Shown: piece after piece, positions 7,771 to 16,163 of the stretch | Layout: every line of letters starts with the position of its first letter | How positions within the stretch are numbered: the first letter of the stretch is position 1 | Origin: DASWED01 sp036394995 | GTDB lineage: Bacteria > Actinomycetota > UBA4738 > JACQTL01 | Reading direction: 5' to 3' | DNA length: 46,379 nt | NCBI GenBank assembly: GCA_036394995.1 | Contig: DASWED010000044.1 | Coordinates: forward strand, 1 to 46,379 | Translations under genes and position numbers: made by a program | Notes under the pieces: generated by a model | What the model was told of the DNA's origin: nothing | What the model saw: the letters and a program-made list of their open reading frames with translations, nothing else | The model's database searches: none

Positions 7771-8639
7771 TCCGAGCCCGCTGCGAGGTCCTGTCCGCGC
7801 GGAAGGCCGGGCTGTTCCTGTCGGTGACGCTGGTCGCGCCCGAGATCGCCGAGCAGGCCCGCCCGGGGCAGTTCATCCAGGTCGCGGCCCCCGAGGGGCG
7901 CCAGGCCTTCCTCCGCCGGCCGTTCTTCGTCCACCAGACGTCGCGCCGCGGTGGCTGGGCCGGGACGCTCGAGTTCGTGGTGGACCCCGAGAACACCTCC
8001 GAGGACTGGCTGGCCGAGCTCCGGGCCCACCAGTTCCTCGACGTGATCGGCCCCCTGGGCAAGCCCTTCGCCCTGCCCCGCAAGCCGGTCTCGTGCCTGC
8101 TCGTGTGTGAGGACCACGGATCCGCGCCGCTGTACTTCCTGGCCGAGGAGCTCAGCGGCAACGGTCACCGGGTGGACATGGTGATCGGAGGGGCGTCGCA
8201 GGACCGGGTGTTCAAGCCGATCGAGGCAAAGCGCCTGGCCCGGACGATCGCGGTGGTCACGGCGGACGGGTCGGCCGGGGAGAAGGGGCACACCGTCGAC
8301 GTCCTCCCGGCGGTCACCGAGAAGTGCGGCACACAGGTCGTGTATGCGGCCGGCCCCCGGCGTCTCCTCCAGGAGGTCGCCGAGTTCTGCCGGTCCCGTT
8401 CGATCCCGGCCCAGGTGGCGGTGGAGGAGCGGATGGCCTGCGGACTGGGGCTGTGCTGGACGTGCGTGGTCCCGGTGGCCCGACGGGACGGGCGGGGATA
8501 CGACCACATCAGGGCGTGCGTGGACGGTCCGGCCCTCAACGCCGGCCGGATCCTGTGGGACCGCTGGGGGGCCCGGGGCACCGAGACCATGGCCACGCCG
8601 CCCGAGGGGTTCCCCGCCCTCACCGGATGGCCGGGATGA
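7767..8639 (+). CDS. pyrK: Dihydroorotate dehydrogenase electron-transfer subunit
   Basis: Flavin and [2Fe-2S] protein that passes electrons from class 1B PyrD to NAD+. The N-terminal ferredoxin-reductase-like barrel contains FLRRPFFV (flavin binding). The C-terminal cluster ligands are visible as MACGLGLCWTC (C-x4-C-x2-C) followed by a further Cys in RACVDGP. GTG start overlaps the carB stop by 4 bp, and its own stop overlaps pyrD ATG (ATGA). Length 290 aa is slightly long because of a C-terminal tail after the Fe-S site. Its presence next to pyrD indicates an NAD-linked class 1B enzyme. Confidence 0.93.
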   Translation: MIRARCEVLSARKAGLFLSVTLVAPEIAEQARPGQFIQVAAPEGRQAFLRRPFFVHQTSRRGGWAGTLEFVVDPENTSEDWLAELRAHQFLDVIGPLGKPFALPRKPVSCLLVCEDHGSAPLYFLAEELSGNGHRVDMVIGGASQDRVFKPIEAKRLARTIAVVTADGSAGEKGHTVDVLPAVTEKCGTQVVYAAGPRRLLQEVAEFCRSRSIPAQVAVEERMACGLGLCWTCVVPVARRDGRGYDHIRACVDGPALNAGRILWDRWGARGTETMATPPEGFPALTGWPG

Positions 8640-9646
8640 CGGCTCCCGCCCGGACCGGCGGGGACGACGGGTCTGCTGCTCCCGCGGTCCGGCCGTCCGC
8701 GTCGGTGGACCTGGCCGGGGTCCGGCTGCCCACGCCGGTGATGGTGGCCTCGGGGTGCTTCGGTCCGGAGCTGGGGCATCTCACGGACCTCCGGAAGCTG
8801 GGGGGGATCGTCTCCCGGAGCATCACGCTGGGACCGGAACGCGGCGTCCCCACCCCCCGGGTGGCCGAGACCCCATCGGGGCTCCTGACCGGCACCGGGC
8901 TCCAGAACGACGGCCTCCAGGCATTCGTCGAACGGGAGCTGCCGGCCATGGTCCGGACCCGGGTCCCGGTCTTCGTCTCGGTCGGCGGGTTCTCCGTGGA
9001 GGAGTACATGCAGCTCGCGATCGGCCTCGAGCCCATGGCCGAGGCGCTGGCCGCGATCGAGGTCAACGCGTGCTGCCCCAGCCGCGACCGGGACGGGCGG
9101 TGGTTCTCGGAGACGCCCGAGGGGGCCGCCGAGGTGGTCGGCGCGGTCGCCCGGCTCACGCACATCCCGGTGTTCGTGAAGCTCTCCGCCGCGGTGGCCG
9201 ACGTGGCGAAGGTGGCCGATGCCGCGGTGCGGGCCGGGGCGCTCGGCGTGACCATCACGCATTCGCTCCCGGCGCTCTCGGTCGACGTGGGCTCGTGGCA
9301 GGCCCGCCTGGCGTCGGGGACCGGTGGCCTGTCGGGTCCGGCCATCCGGCCCATCGCCCTCCGCGCGGTCCGGGAGGTCGCGCTGGCCCTGCCGGGCACG
9401 CCGATCCTCGGCGTCGGCGGGATCTCGACGGGGTCCGACGCCGTGGAGTTCCTCCTGGCCGGCGCGTGGGCGGTGCAGGTGGGGACCGCGCTGTTCACGA
9501 ACCCGTCGGCGGCCGTGGAGGTGGCCCAGGGGATCATGCGGTTCCTGTCCGACAACGGACTGGGCTCGGTGGCGGATGTCCGGGGGCGCCTGGGGGCCCC
9601 GCCGGTGCCCCCGCCCGCCGCGGCGGATGCGGAGGAAGGGGCCTGA
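8636..9646 (+). CDS. pyrD: Dihydroorotate dehydrogenase, class 1B catalytic subunit
   Basis: Oxidises dihydroorotate to orotate using FMN. The FMN-barrel motifs LSGPAIRPIALRAVREV and ILGVGGISTGSDAVEFLLAGA are characteristic of class 1. The catalytic loop reads VNACCPSRDRDG rather than the common NxSCPN form, still with a CP pair. It pairs with the preceding pyrK. The ATG at 8636 shares ATGA with the pyrK stop; an in-frame ATG at 8627 is possible. Length 336 aa. Confidence 0.93.
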   Translation: MTAPARTGGDDGSAAPAVRPSASVDLAGVRLPTPVMVASGCFGPELGHLTDLRKLGGIVSRSITLGPERGVPTPRVAETPSGLLTGTGLQNDGLQAFVERELPAMVRTRVPVFVSVGGFSVEEYMQLAIGLEPMAEALAAIEVNACCPSRDRDGRWFSETPEGAAEVVGAVARLTHIPVFVKLSAAVADVAKVADAAVRAGALGVTITHSLPALSVDVGSWQARLASGTGGLSGPAIRPIALRAVREVALALPGTPILGVGGISTGSDAVEFLLAGAWAVQVGTALFTNPSAAVEVAQGIMRFLSDNGLGSVADVRGRLGAPPVPPPAAADAEEGA

Positions 9647-10322
9647 GACGGACCGGAACCCGCTGATCGTGGCCCTGGACCGTCCCGACCTCGACGGCGC
9701 CGAGGACCTGGCCCGGCGCCTCGCGGGCGCCGCCGGGATGCTGAAGGTGGGGCTCGAGCTGTTCGTGGCGAACGGGCCGGTGGCGGTCCACCGGGTCCGG
9801 GCCCACGGACCGGTGTTCCTCGACCTCAAGCTGCACGACATCCCGACCACGGTGGGCCGGGCCGCCCGGGCGGCGGGGGCGCTCGGCCCCACGATGCTCA
9901 CGGTGCACGCCCTGGGGGGGGAGGTCATGGTCCGGGCCGCGGTGGACGGCGTGGAGCAGGGTGCGGATGCCGGGGGGTTCGATCCACCCGCCGTCATCGC
10001 CGTCACCGTGCTCTCCAGCGTGGGCGGGGAGTCCCTGGCCTCGCCGGCGTCGCTGGCGTTCGAGGCGGTGACGGCCGGCGCGGCCGGCGTCGTGGTGTCG
10101 GGGGAGGACGTCCGGGAGGTCCGCGAGGCCCTCGGCGACGGGCCGATCGTGGTCGTTCCCGGGGTCCGCCCGGCCGGCTTCGGGTCGAACGACCACGTCC
10201 GGGTGCTCACTCCGAGGGAGGCCCTGGGGGCCGGCGCGGACCACCTGGTGGTGGGTCGGCCGGTCACTGAGGCGTCCGATCCCGCAGCGGCCGCCCGGAT
10301 GGTGCTCGCTGAGATCGGCTGA
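9627..10322 (+). CDS. pyrF: Orotidine 5'-phosphate decarboxylase, class I
   Basis: Final step to UMP. The catalytic signature DLKLHDIP (Asp66, Lys68, Asp71) is that of the class I (Bacillus/E. coli type) decarboxylase, with phosphate-binding residues near VVVPGVRPAG. At 231 aa the length is typical. ATG 9627 overlaps the end of pyrD by 20 bp, and no other canonical start lies before the conserved LIVALDRPD strand. Actinobacteria with class 2 PyrD commonly carry a longer class II PyrF, so this version matches the pyrK/pyrD type of this operon. Confidence 0.95.
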   Translation: MRRKGPETDRNPLIVALDRPDLDGAEDLARRLAGAAGMLKVGLELFVANGPVAVHRVRAHGPVFLDLKLHDIPTTVGRAARAAGALGPTMLTVHALGGEVMVRAAVDGVEQGADAGGFDPPAVIAVTVLSSVGGESLASPASLAFEAVTAGAAGVVVSGEDVREVREALGDGPIVVVPGVRPAGFGSNDHVRVLTPREALGAGADHLVVGRPVTEASDPAAAARMVLAEIG

Positions 10323-10323
10323 G

Positions 10324-10353
10324 CGGTTCGCGGGGAGCGGTCGCCGCGAACCG
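10324..10353 (+). terminator. Hairpin after pyrF
   Basis: CGGTTCGCGG (10324-10333) and CCGCGAACCG (10344-10353) are perfect 10-bp arms with a 10-nt loop, starting 2 nt after the pyrF stop. There is no T-run, but the position suggests the end of the pyr operon. Confidence 0.55.
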
Positions 10354-10457
10354 GGAACGCCTTCCCGAACGGCTTGCGGCGCAACGGCCTTCGGATCGGG
10401 CGGCCGGTTCCCCGCCCAACGGCTGAACCTGAGATTGACGTTGAGGGAGGCGTGCGT

Positions 10458-10496
10458 GGCCGGGCTTTGCCCGGCCGCAGAGCGCGTGCATATAAT
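10458..10496 (+). promoter_or_regulatory. mihF promoter with overlapping inverted repeat
   Basis: A perfect TATAAT lies at 10491-10496 with a weak -35 TTGCCC (10467-10472) at an 18-bp spacing. A perfect inverted repeat GGCCGGGC-TTT-GCCCGGCC (10458-10476) covers that -35, so it may be an operator, or a second hairpin ending pyr transcription. The leader to the mihF start is about 30 nt. Confidence 0.7.
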
Positions 10497-10534
10497 GCCG
10501 CGTCCTTTACCCTGACCAGCCAAAGGAGGCGTTC

Positions 10535-10849
10535 ATGCCCCTTCCAACCCTGAACGAGGAACAGCGGAGGGAAGCCCTGGCCAAGGCGGCCGAGGCCCGG
10601 CGGAAGCGAGCCGAGATCAAGGGCGAGCTCAAGTCCGGAAAGCGGTCCCTGCGCGACATCCTCGAGACCTCGGGCAGCGACACCGTCGGCAAGATGAAGG
10701 TGTCCACGGTGCTCGAGTCCCTTCCGGGGGTCGGCAAGGTCAAGGCCCGCAAGCTCATGGAGCAACTCGACATCTCGGCCACCCGGCGGGTCCGGGGACT
10801 GGGCGCGAAGCAGAAGGGCGCCCTGCTGGCCGAGTTCTCCAAGAAGTAG
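10535..10849 (+). CDS. mihF: Integration host factor, actinobacterial type
   Basis: Small basic nucleoid protein unique to Actinobacteria, unrelated to the HU/IHF fold. The helix-rich N-terminus (EEQRREALAKAAEARRKRAE) is followed by the conserved GKMKVSTVLESLPGVGKVKA helix-two-turn-helix segment and the ending RRVRGLGAKQKGALL. Length 104 aa matches the family. A Shine-Dalgarno AAAGGAGG precedes the ATG. It sits between pyrF and gmk, the same position as in Mycobacterium, and is the strongest phylum marker in the window. Confidence 0.96.
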   Translation: MPLPTLNEEQRREALAKAAEARRKRAEIKGELKSGKRSLRDILETSGSDTVGKMKVSTVLESLPGVGKVKARKLMEQLDISATRRVRGLGAKQKGALLAEFSKK

Positions 10850-10908
10850 GCCCCCTGGCGCAGCACGCGCCCCCCTCGCCCGAACCGACCCGCCGGGGCC
10901 GGCTGTTC

Positions 10909-11517
10909 GTGATCTCGGGTCCGTCCGGGGTGGGCAAGGGCACGGTGGTCCGGCGGCTCCTGGAGCGCGATCCGTCGCTGTACTTCAGCGTGTCGGCAAA
11001 GACGCGCGCGCCCCGGCCGGGGGAGGTGGACGGGGTCCACTACTGGTTCATCCCCGAGGACCGGTTCGACCGGCTGATCGAGCTCGACCAGCTCCTGGAG
11101 TGGGCGGAGACGTTCGGTCACCGCTCCGGGACCCTGGCCGAGCCGGTGGAGCGGGCCCGGGACGGGGGCCGCGACGTGATCCTGGAGATCGACGTCCAGG
11201 GGGCCGCGCAGATCAGGACCAGGGTGCCCGACGCCGTGCTGGTGTTCCTGTCCCCCCCATCGCGGGAGGAGCTCACCCGCCGCCTGGTCGCCCGGGGCAC
11301 GGAGCGGGGGGCGGACCTCGAGCGCCGCCTGTCCGAGACCGATCACGAGATGGCCCAGTCCCGGCTGTTCGACCACGAGGTGGTGAACGACGTGGTGGAC
11401 CGCGCGGTGGACGAGGTGGTGGCTATACTCGAACGGTACGGACACCGGCCCTCACCAGCGCCGATGCCGTCCGTATCGGATTTCGCCGGAGAACCGGACG
11501 GCGCCGGACCCGCCTGA
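10909..11517 (+). CDS. gmk: Guanylate kinase
   Basis: Phosphorylates GMP to GDP. The P-loop SGPSGVGKGT, the GMP-binding YWFIPEDRF/FGHRSGT region, and the segment VILEIDVQGA are canonical. GTG 10909 is the first canonical start but places the initiator inside the first beta strand (RGRLFVISGPSG). Upstream codons continue in frame to a CTG at 10855, directly after the mihF stop, with no ATG, GTG or TTG between, so initiation may be at a non-AUG codon. The end lies 20 nt before rpoZ. Confidence 0.95.
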   Translation: MISGPSGVGKGTVVRRLLERDPSLYFSVSAKTRAPRPGEVDGVHYWFIPEDRFDRLIELDQLLEWAETFGHRSGTLAEPVERARDGGRDVILEIDVQGAAQIRTRVPDAVLVFLSPPSREELTRRLVARGTERGADLERRLSETDHEMAQSRLFDHEVVNDVVDRAVDEVVAILERYGHRPSPAPMPSVSDFAGEPDGAGPA

Positions 11518-11537
11518 GCTGAAGGAAGGAACCGCGA

Positions 11538-11792
11538 ATGATCGAGCCGAAGATCGACGTGCTGCTCGAGGCCGTCGACTCCAAGTTCAGCCTGGTCACC
11601 CTGGCCGCCAAGCGGGCCAGGGAGATCAACTCGTACTACTCGCAGCTGGGCGAGGGCCGTGGGGACTACGTCCCGCCGCTGGTGGAGTCCGGGGGTCTGC
11701 GGAACAAGCCCCTGTCGATCGCGCTCGAGGAGATCGCGGAGGGCAAGGTCACGTTCGAACGGCCCGAGGGCATCACCGAACGGATCAAGTAG
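11538..11792 (+). CDS. rpoZ: RNA polymerase omega subunit
   Basis: Assists assembly of the beta' subunit into RNA polymerase. The 84-residue protein has the family core SKFSLVTLAAKRAREINSYY and the RNKPLSIALEEIAEGKV segment. GAAGGAAGG precedes ATG 11538. It follows gmk at 20 nt, so the two are probably cotranscribed. A TATACT inside the 3' end of gmk (11424) lacks a good -35 and is not claimed as a promoter. Confidence 0.95.
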   Translation: MIEPKIDVLLEAVDSKFSLVTLAAKRAREINSYYSQLGEGRGDYVPPLVESGGLRNKPLSIALEEIAEGKVTFERPEGITERIK

Positions 11793-11833
11793 CCCGTCCC
11801 GGCCGCCCACGCGCAGGGGGTGAGGACGCCGAC

Positions 11834-13060
11834 ATGCAGGCCGCTGGGGACTCCCGCCTCGCGGGCCGCCACGTCCTCCTCGGCGTCTCCGGGGGGATCG
11901 CGGCGTACAAGTCCGTCCTGCTGGCCCGCCTGCTGACCGGGTCCGGGGCCACCGTGCAGGTCCTGATGACCCCCGCCGCCACCCGCTTCGTGGGGCCGGA
12001 CACCTTCGCCGCGCTCACCGGACGGCCGGTCCGTTCCGACGTGTTCGAGGAGGTCGAACGGGTCCTGCACGTCCACCTGGCCCACGAGGCCGACGCCGCC
12101 GTGGTGGCCCCCGCCACGGCCAACGTCATCGCCCGGCTGGCCCTGGGCCTGGCCGACGACATGGTGACCTCCACGCTGCTCGAGGCCCGGTGCCCCCTGG
12201 TGGTGGCGCCGGCCATGCACACCGGCATGTACGAGCACCCGGCCACCCAGGCCCACCTTCGAACGCTGGCCGAGCGTGGCGCCGTGATCGTGGGGCCGGC
12301 CACCGGCTCGCTGGCCTCGGGCGACGAGGGCCCGGGGAGGATGAGCGAGCCGGAGGAGATCCTCGAGGCCGTCGTGGCGGCCCTGGGGGGGGCTGGGGAC
12401 CTGGCCGGGCGGCGGGTGGTGGTGAGCGCGGGACCGACGTGGGAGCCCATCGACCCGGTCCGGTTCATCGGGAACCGCTCCAGCGGCCGGATGGGCCACG
12501 AGGTGGCCGCCGAGGCGGCCCGCCGGGGGGCCGAGGTGGTCCTGGTGAGCGGGCCCGTGGCCCTGGAGCCCCCCCGGGGGGTGCGGGTGATCCGGGTGGA
12601 GCGGGCGGAGGAGATGCGGGACGCAGTGGTGCGTGAGTCCGCGGGGGCCGACGCCGTGGTCATGGCCGCGGCGGTGGCCGACTGGCGGCCGGCCGAGGTG
12701 GCCGCGCGGAAGCTCAAGAAGGAGTCCGGCCCGCCGCGGTTCGATCTCCAGCCGACTCCGGACGTGCTCAAGGAGCTGGGATCCCTGCGCTCGGGTGGCG
12801 ACGGGCCGGTCCTGGTGGGGTTCGCCGCCGAGACCGAGGGACTGGAGGCGACCGCGCGCCGCAAGCTCGAGTCCAAGGGTCTCGACCTCATCGTGGTGAA
12901 CGAGGTGGGCCGGGAGGGCACGGGGTTCGGTTCGACCACGAACGACGCCATGATCCTGTCGGCCGCCGGCGTGGACGAGCCCCTCCGTACCTGGACCAAG
13001 CCGGAGCTCGCCGCCGCCATCTGGGACCGGGTGGCCAAGCTCCTCGCGGCCCGGGACTGA
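11834..13060 (+). CDS. coaBC: Phosphopantothenoylcysteine decarboxylase / synthetase (CoaBC)
   Basis: Bifunctional coenzyme A enzyme: the C-terminal half (CoaB) condenses phosphopantothenate with cysteine and the N-terminal flavoprotein half (CoaC) decarboxylates the product. The FMN region is VSGGIAAYKSVLLARLL. The motif usually read PAMN is PAMHTGMYEHPAT here, and the active-site CGD region is LASGDEGPGRM with Ser for Cys; both substitutions are, to my knowledge, seen in actinobacterial homologues. CoaB carries SAGPTWEPIDPVRFIGNRSSG and the ARKLKKE motif. Length 408 aa, ATG with GGGGGTGAGGA upstream. Confidence 0.95.
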   Translation: MQAAGDSRLAGRHVLLGVSGGIAAYKSVLLARLLTGSGATVQVLMTPAATRFVGPDTFAALTGRPVRSDVFEEVERVLHVHLAHEADAAVVAPATANVIARLALGLADDMVTSTLLEARCPLVVAPAMHTGMYEHPATQAHLRTLAERGAVIVGPATGSLASGDEGPGRMSEPEEILEAVVAALGGAGDLAGRRVVVSAGPTWEPIDPVRFIGNRSSGRMGHEVAAEAARRGAEVVLVSGPVALEPPRGVRVIRVERAEEMRDAVVRESAGADAVVMAAAVADWRPAEVAARKLKKESGPPRFDLQPTPDVLKELGSLRSGGDGPVLVGFAAETEGLEATARRKLESKGLDLIVVNEVGREGTGFGSTTNDAMILSAAGVDEPLRTWTKPELAAAIWDRVAKLLAARD

Positions 13061-13101
13061 CGTTCCCCCGGCGGTTCCGGGGTCGGGTCGGAGGGGGCCG
13101 G

Positions 13102-13107
13102 TATACT
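13102..13107 (+). promoter_or_regulatory. metK -10 element (leaderless geometry)
   Basis: TATACT lies 9 nt before the metK ATG at 13117, so the transcript would start at or within about 3 nt of the start codon. No Shine-Dalgarno is present in the gap. Confidence 0.65.
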
Positions 13108-13116
13108 CCCGCGGAC

Positions 13117-14304
13117 ATGGCCGACCGGTATCTGTTCACCTCGGAATCGGTGACCGAGGGGCACCCCGACAAGCTCGCCGACCAGATCTCCGACGCGGTC
13201 CTCGACGCGATCTTCGAGGGCGACCCGAACGGACGGGTGGCCTGCGAGACCCTCGTCACGACCGGCCTCGTGATCGTGGCCGGGGAGATCTCCACGGAGA
13301 TCTACGTGGACATCCCGAAGGTGGTCCGCCGGACCATCAACGACATCGGGTACACCGACTCGAAGTTCGGGATCGACGGGGCGACGTGTGGGGTGATCAC
13401 CGCGATCCAGGAGCAGTCCGCGGACATCGCTTTGGGCGTGGATCGGGCAAGGGAAGTCAAGGAAGGCTCCCACGACGACCTCGACTCGATCGGGGCGGGG
13501 GACCAGGGCATGATGTTCGGGTTCGCCAGCCGGGACACCGAGGAGCTCATGCCGATGCCCATCGCCATGGCCCACCGGCTGGCCAAGCGCCTCTCCGACG
13601 TCCGCAAGGCGGGCGTCGTCCCGTATCTGCGGCCGGACGGCAAGAGCCAGGTGACCGTGGAGTACGAGGGGAACCGTCCGGTCCGGGTGCACACGGTGCT
13701 GATCTCGGCCCAGCACCGCGAGGAGGTCGACCTGGAGAGCCTCCTGAAGCCCGACGTCGAGGCCGAGGTCATCGACCCGGTCCTGCGGGAGTTCGACGAG
13801 CTCGACGCCGAGGGGGTCCGGATCCTGGTGAACCCCACCGGGCGGTTCGAGATCGGCGGCCCCAAGGCCGATACCGGCCTCACCGGGCGCAAGATCATGG
13901 TGGACTCCTACGGCGGCATGGCCCCCCACGGGGGCGGGTGCTTCTCCGGCAAGGACCCCACCAAGGTGGACCGCTCGGCGGCGTACATGGCCCGCTACGT
14001 GGCCAAGAACGTGGTGGCGGCGGGGCTGGCCGACCGGTTCCAGCTCCAGGTGGCCTATGCCATCGGGACGGCCCATCCCGTGTCGATGACGGTGGACGGG
14101 TTCGGGACCGAGCAGGTGGCGCCGCCGCGGATCCTGGCCGCGGTGCAGGACGTGTTCGACTTCCGGCCCGCAGCGATCATCCGGGACCTCGACCTTCGCC
14201 GCCCCATCTACCGCGAGACGGCCGCGTACGGCCACTTCGGCCGCAAGGGCTTCCCCTGGGAGGAGACGGACCGCGCCGACGACCTCCGCCGGGCCGCCGA
14301 GTAG
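13117..14304 (+). CDS. metK: S-adenosylmethionine synthetase
   Basis: Makes SAM from methionine and ATP. Visible motifs are FTSESVTEGHPDKLADQISDA at the N-terminus, GAGDQGMMFGFA (ATP binding), and GGCFSGKDPTKVDRSAAY in the C-terminal domain (P-loop-like). Length 395 aa is standard. The -10 element 9 nt upstream and lack of Shine-Dalgarno suggest a leaderless mRNA, which also rules out a SAM riboswitch. Confidence 0.97.
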   Translation: MADRYLFTSESVTEGHPDKLADQISDAVLDAIFEGDPNGRVACETLVTTGLVIVAGEISTEIYVDIPKVVRRTINDIGYTDSKFGIDGATCGVITAIQEQSADIALGVDRAREVKEGSHDDLDSIGAGDQGMMFGFASRDTEELMPMPIAMAHRLAKRLSDVRKAGVVPYLRPDGKSQVTVEYEGNRPVRVHTVLISAQHREEVDLESLLKPDVEAEVIDPVLREFDELDAEGVRILVNPTGRFEIGGPKADTGLTGRKIMVDSYGGMAPHGGGCFSGKDPTKVDRSAAYMARYVAKNVVAAGLADRFQLQVAYAIGTAHPVSMTVDGFGTEQVAPPRILAAVQDVFDFRPAAIIRDLDLRRPIYRETAAYGHFGRKGFPWEETDRADDLRRAAE

Positions 14305-14359
14305 CCCGGCCCCAGCGACGAATCATCCGGAGGTCCTGAGCGGCCCGGTCGCCGTCTGC

Positions 14360-16105
14360 GTGGACCGGCCGGTGCTGGCGCTTGACCGGGAGTTCACCTA
14401 CCTCCTCGACGAATCGCTGGGGGGCGGGATGGGCTCGCTGGTCCGGGTCCCGTTCCACGGACGCCTGACCCGCGGGTGGATCCTCGGCCCCACCGACGAC
14501 GTGCCCCCGCGGATGGCCGGCGTGCGGAAGGTCGTCTCGCCGGTGCGCTACTTCGACGGCGCGATGCTGCGGCTGTTCCGGTGGATGAGCGAGCGCTACG
14601 TGGCCCCGCTGGCCGCGATCATCGGGCGGTCCCACCCGCCGCGGGTGGCGGGGGAGGAGCGGGATCGCGATCCGGGAACCCCACCGGCGCCGGGCCCGGT
14701 GCCCGTCGGCGACGGGGCGTTCGACCGATACCGGGGGGCGGGGCACCTGGTGGACTCGCTGTCGGGCGGGTCCGGAGCGTTCGTGGTGCGGCCGGCCCCG
14801 GAGGACGAACAGGCCCTCGCCGTCGAGGCGGTCCGGCTGGCCCTGGCCGGGGGGCGGGCGGCCATGGTGGTGGTGCCCGAGGCCGAACCCCTCCCCGCGA
14901 CCGCCGCGGCGGTGGCGGACGCGTTCGGGGACCGCGTGGGGATGTACCTGGGGGGCTCGCCGCGGGCGCGGTACCGGATGTGGCTGGACATCCGGGACGG
15001 CCGGTTCTCCGTGGTGGTGGGGACCCGGCCGGCCGTGTTCGCGCCGATCCCTCGCCTGGGCCTGGTCTGGATCTCGAGGGAGAGCCATCCGGGGCACCGG
15101 GAGGAGCGCTCGCCCGCCTACCACGTGCGCGACGTGGCGGTGGCCCGGGCCCGCCTGGGCCGGGGGGTGTGCGTGATGGCGGCGCTGTGCCCCAGCGGGG
15201 AGGCGGTGGCCACCGGGGCCCCGGACGTCGCGCCGGCCGGACGGGCCTGGCCGCCGGTCGAGGTGGTCCGTCCCGGGCCGGAGGGCCGCGCGCCTCGCCT
15301 GGTGGCGGCCGTGAAGGCGGCCCGGCGGGGGTTCCTGTACCAGCCGCTCCCCGGGTACGGCGTGGCCCGGGTGTGCCGGTCGTGCGGCGAGCCGGCCCGG
15401 TGCGCGTCGTGCGGGGGGACCATCCGGCTGGAGGGCGGCGAGACGCGGTGCGTCGTGTGCGAGGCCCCGGGCCGCTGCGCGAGCTGCGGCGGCCGGGTGT
15501 TCGGAATCGCCCGGGGAGGGGTCGAACGGGTGGAGGAGTGGGCCAGCCGGGTGGCCTCGGTCCCGGTCACGCGGGGCGTCGGGGGCGGGCCGGGCCCGTC
15601 GGAGGGCATCGTGGTGGGGGGCCCGGAGGCCGTGAAGGACGTCCCCCCGCCGGGGCTCGACCTGGTGGGGATCCTCGACGCCGACCTGGCCGCCCGCCGC
15701 CCGGGACTGGCCTCCGTGGAGCATTCCCTGGCCCTGTGGATGGAGGCCGCCGGGTGGGCCCGGCCCCACGGCCGGGTCATCGTCCAGTCCAGTCACCCGA
15801 ACGACCCCGCGGTGCAGGCCCTCGTGTCCGGCAACCCGGCGAGGTTCCACCGGGCCGAACTCCCCCGTCGAGCCGGGGCGGGGTTCCCGGCCGGGTTCCC
15901 GGTGTTCAGGGTGGCCGGGTCCGGGGACCTCGAGAGCCACCTCCGGGCCCTCGATCCGGTGACGCTGCTGGCCTCGGCGGTGGAGGGGCAGACGGTATGC
16001 TTGGTGACCGTCCGGCCCCAGGGGCTCGCCGCGTTCGGCAGGGTGGTGCGGGACCTGGCCGCCCGGGGGATCGTGGCTCGCGTCGAGGCCGAGCCGCACC
16101 TGTGA
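14360..16105 (+). CDS. priA: PriA-like primosomal protein N' (no Walker A)
   Basis: Replication-restart protein family. The N-terminal 3'-DNA-binding domain is recognisable (LALDREFTYLLDE, VRVPFHGRLTRGWILG, then FRWMSERYVAPLAAI). Eight cysteines in a row of CxxC pairs between about residues 340 and 380 (CRSCGEPARCASCGG, then CVVCEAPGRCASCGG) form the zinc region. The helicase Walker A GxTGSGKT is absent; the equivalent site reads SGSGAFVVRP. Loss of helicase motifs is known for actinobacterial PriA, so it is probably a structural primosome protein. Start GTG 14360 cuts the first strand; a GGAGGT at 14329 suggests an upstream non-AUG start. Confidence 0.88.
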   Translation: MDRPVLALDREFTYLLDESLGGGMGSLVRVPFHGRLTRGWILGPTDDVPPRMAGVRKVVSPVRYFDGAMLRLFRWMSERYVAPLAAIIGRSHPPRVAGEERDRDPGTPPAPGPVPVGDGAFDRYRGAGHLVDSLSGGSGAFVVRPAPEDEQALAVEAVRLALAGGRAAMVVVPEAEPLPATAAAVADAFGDRVGMYLGGSPRARYRMWLDIRDGRFSVVVGTRPAVFAPIPRLGLVWISRESHPGHREERSPAYHVRDVAVARARLGRGVCVMAALCPSGEAVATGAPDVAPAGRAWPPVEVVRPGPEGRAPRLVAAVKAARRGFLYQPLPGYGVARVCRSCGEPARCASCGGTIRLEGGETRCVVCEAPGRCASCGGRVFGIARGGVERVEEWASRVASVPVTRGVGGGPGPSEGIVVGGPEAVKDVPPPGLDLVGILDADLAARRPGLASVEHSLALWMEAAGWARPHGRVIVQSSHPNDPAVQALVSGNPARFHRAELPRRAGAGFPAGFPVFRVAGSGDLESHLRALDPVTLLASAVEGQTVCLVTVRPQGLAAFGRVVRDLAARGIVARVEAEPHL

Positions 16106-16163
16106 GGAGCCGCCCTCGGGCGGAGCCACCGACCCGGCACGAACGAGGGAGCGCGCGTCCTCC

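Noticed and set aside
11424..11429. TATACT within the 3' end of gmk as a possible rpoZ promoter
   Set aside because: There is no reasonable -35 and it lies in conserved coding sequence; gmk-rpoZ spacing suggests cotranscription.
13061..13116. SAM riboswitch upstream of metK
   Set aside because: Only 56 bp are available and the -10 is 9 nt from the ATG, leaving no transcribed leader.
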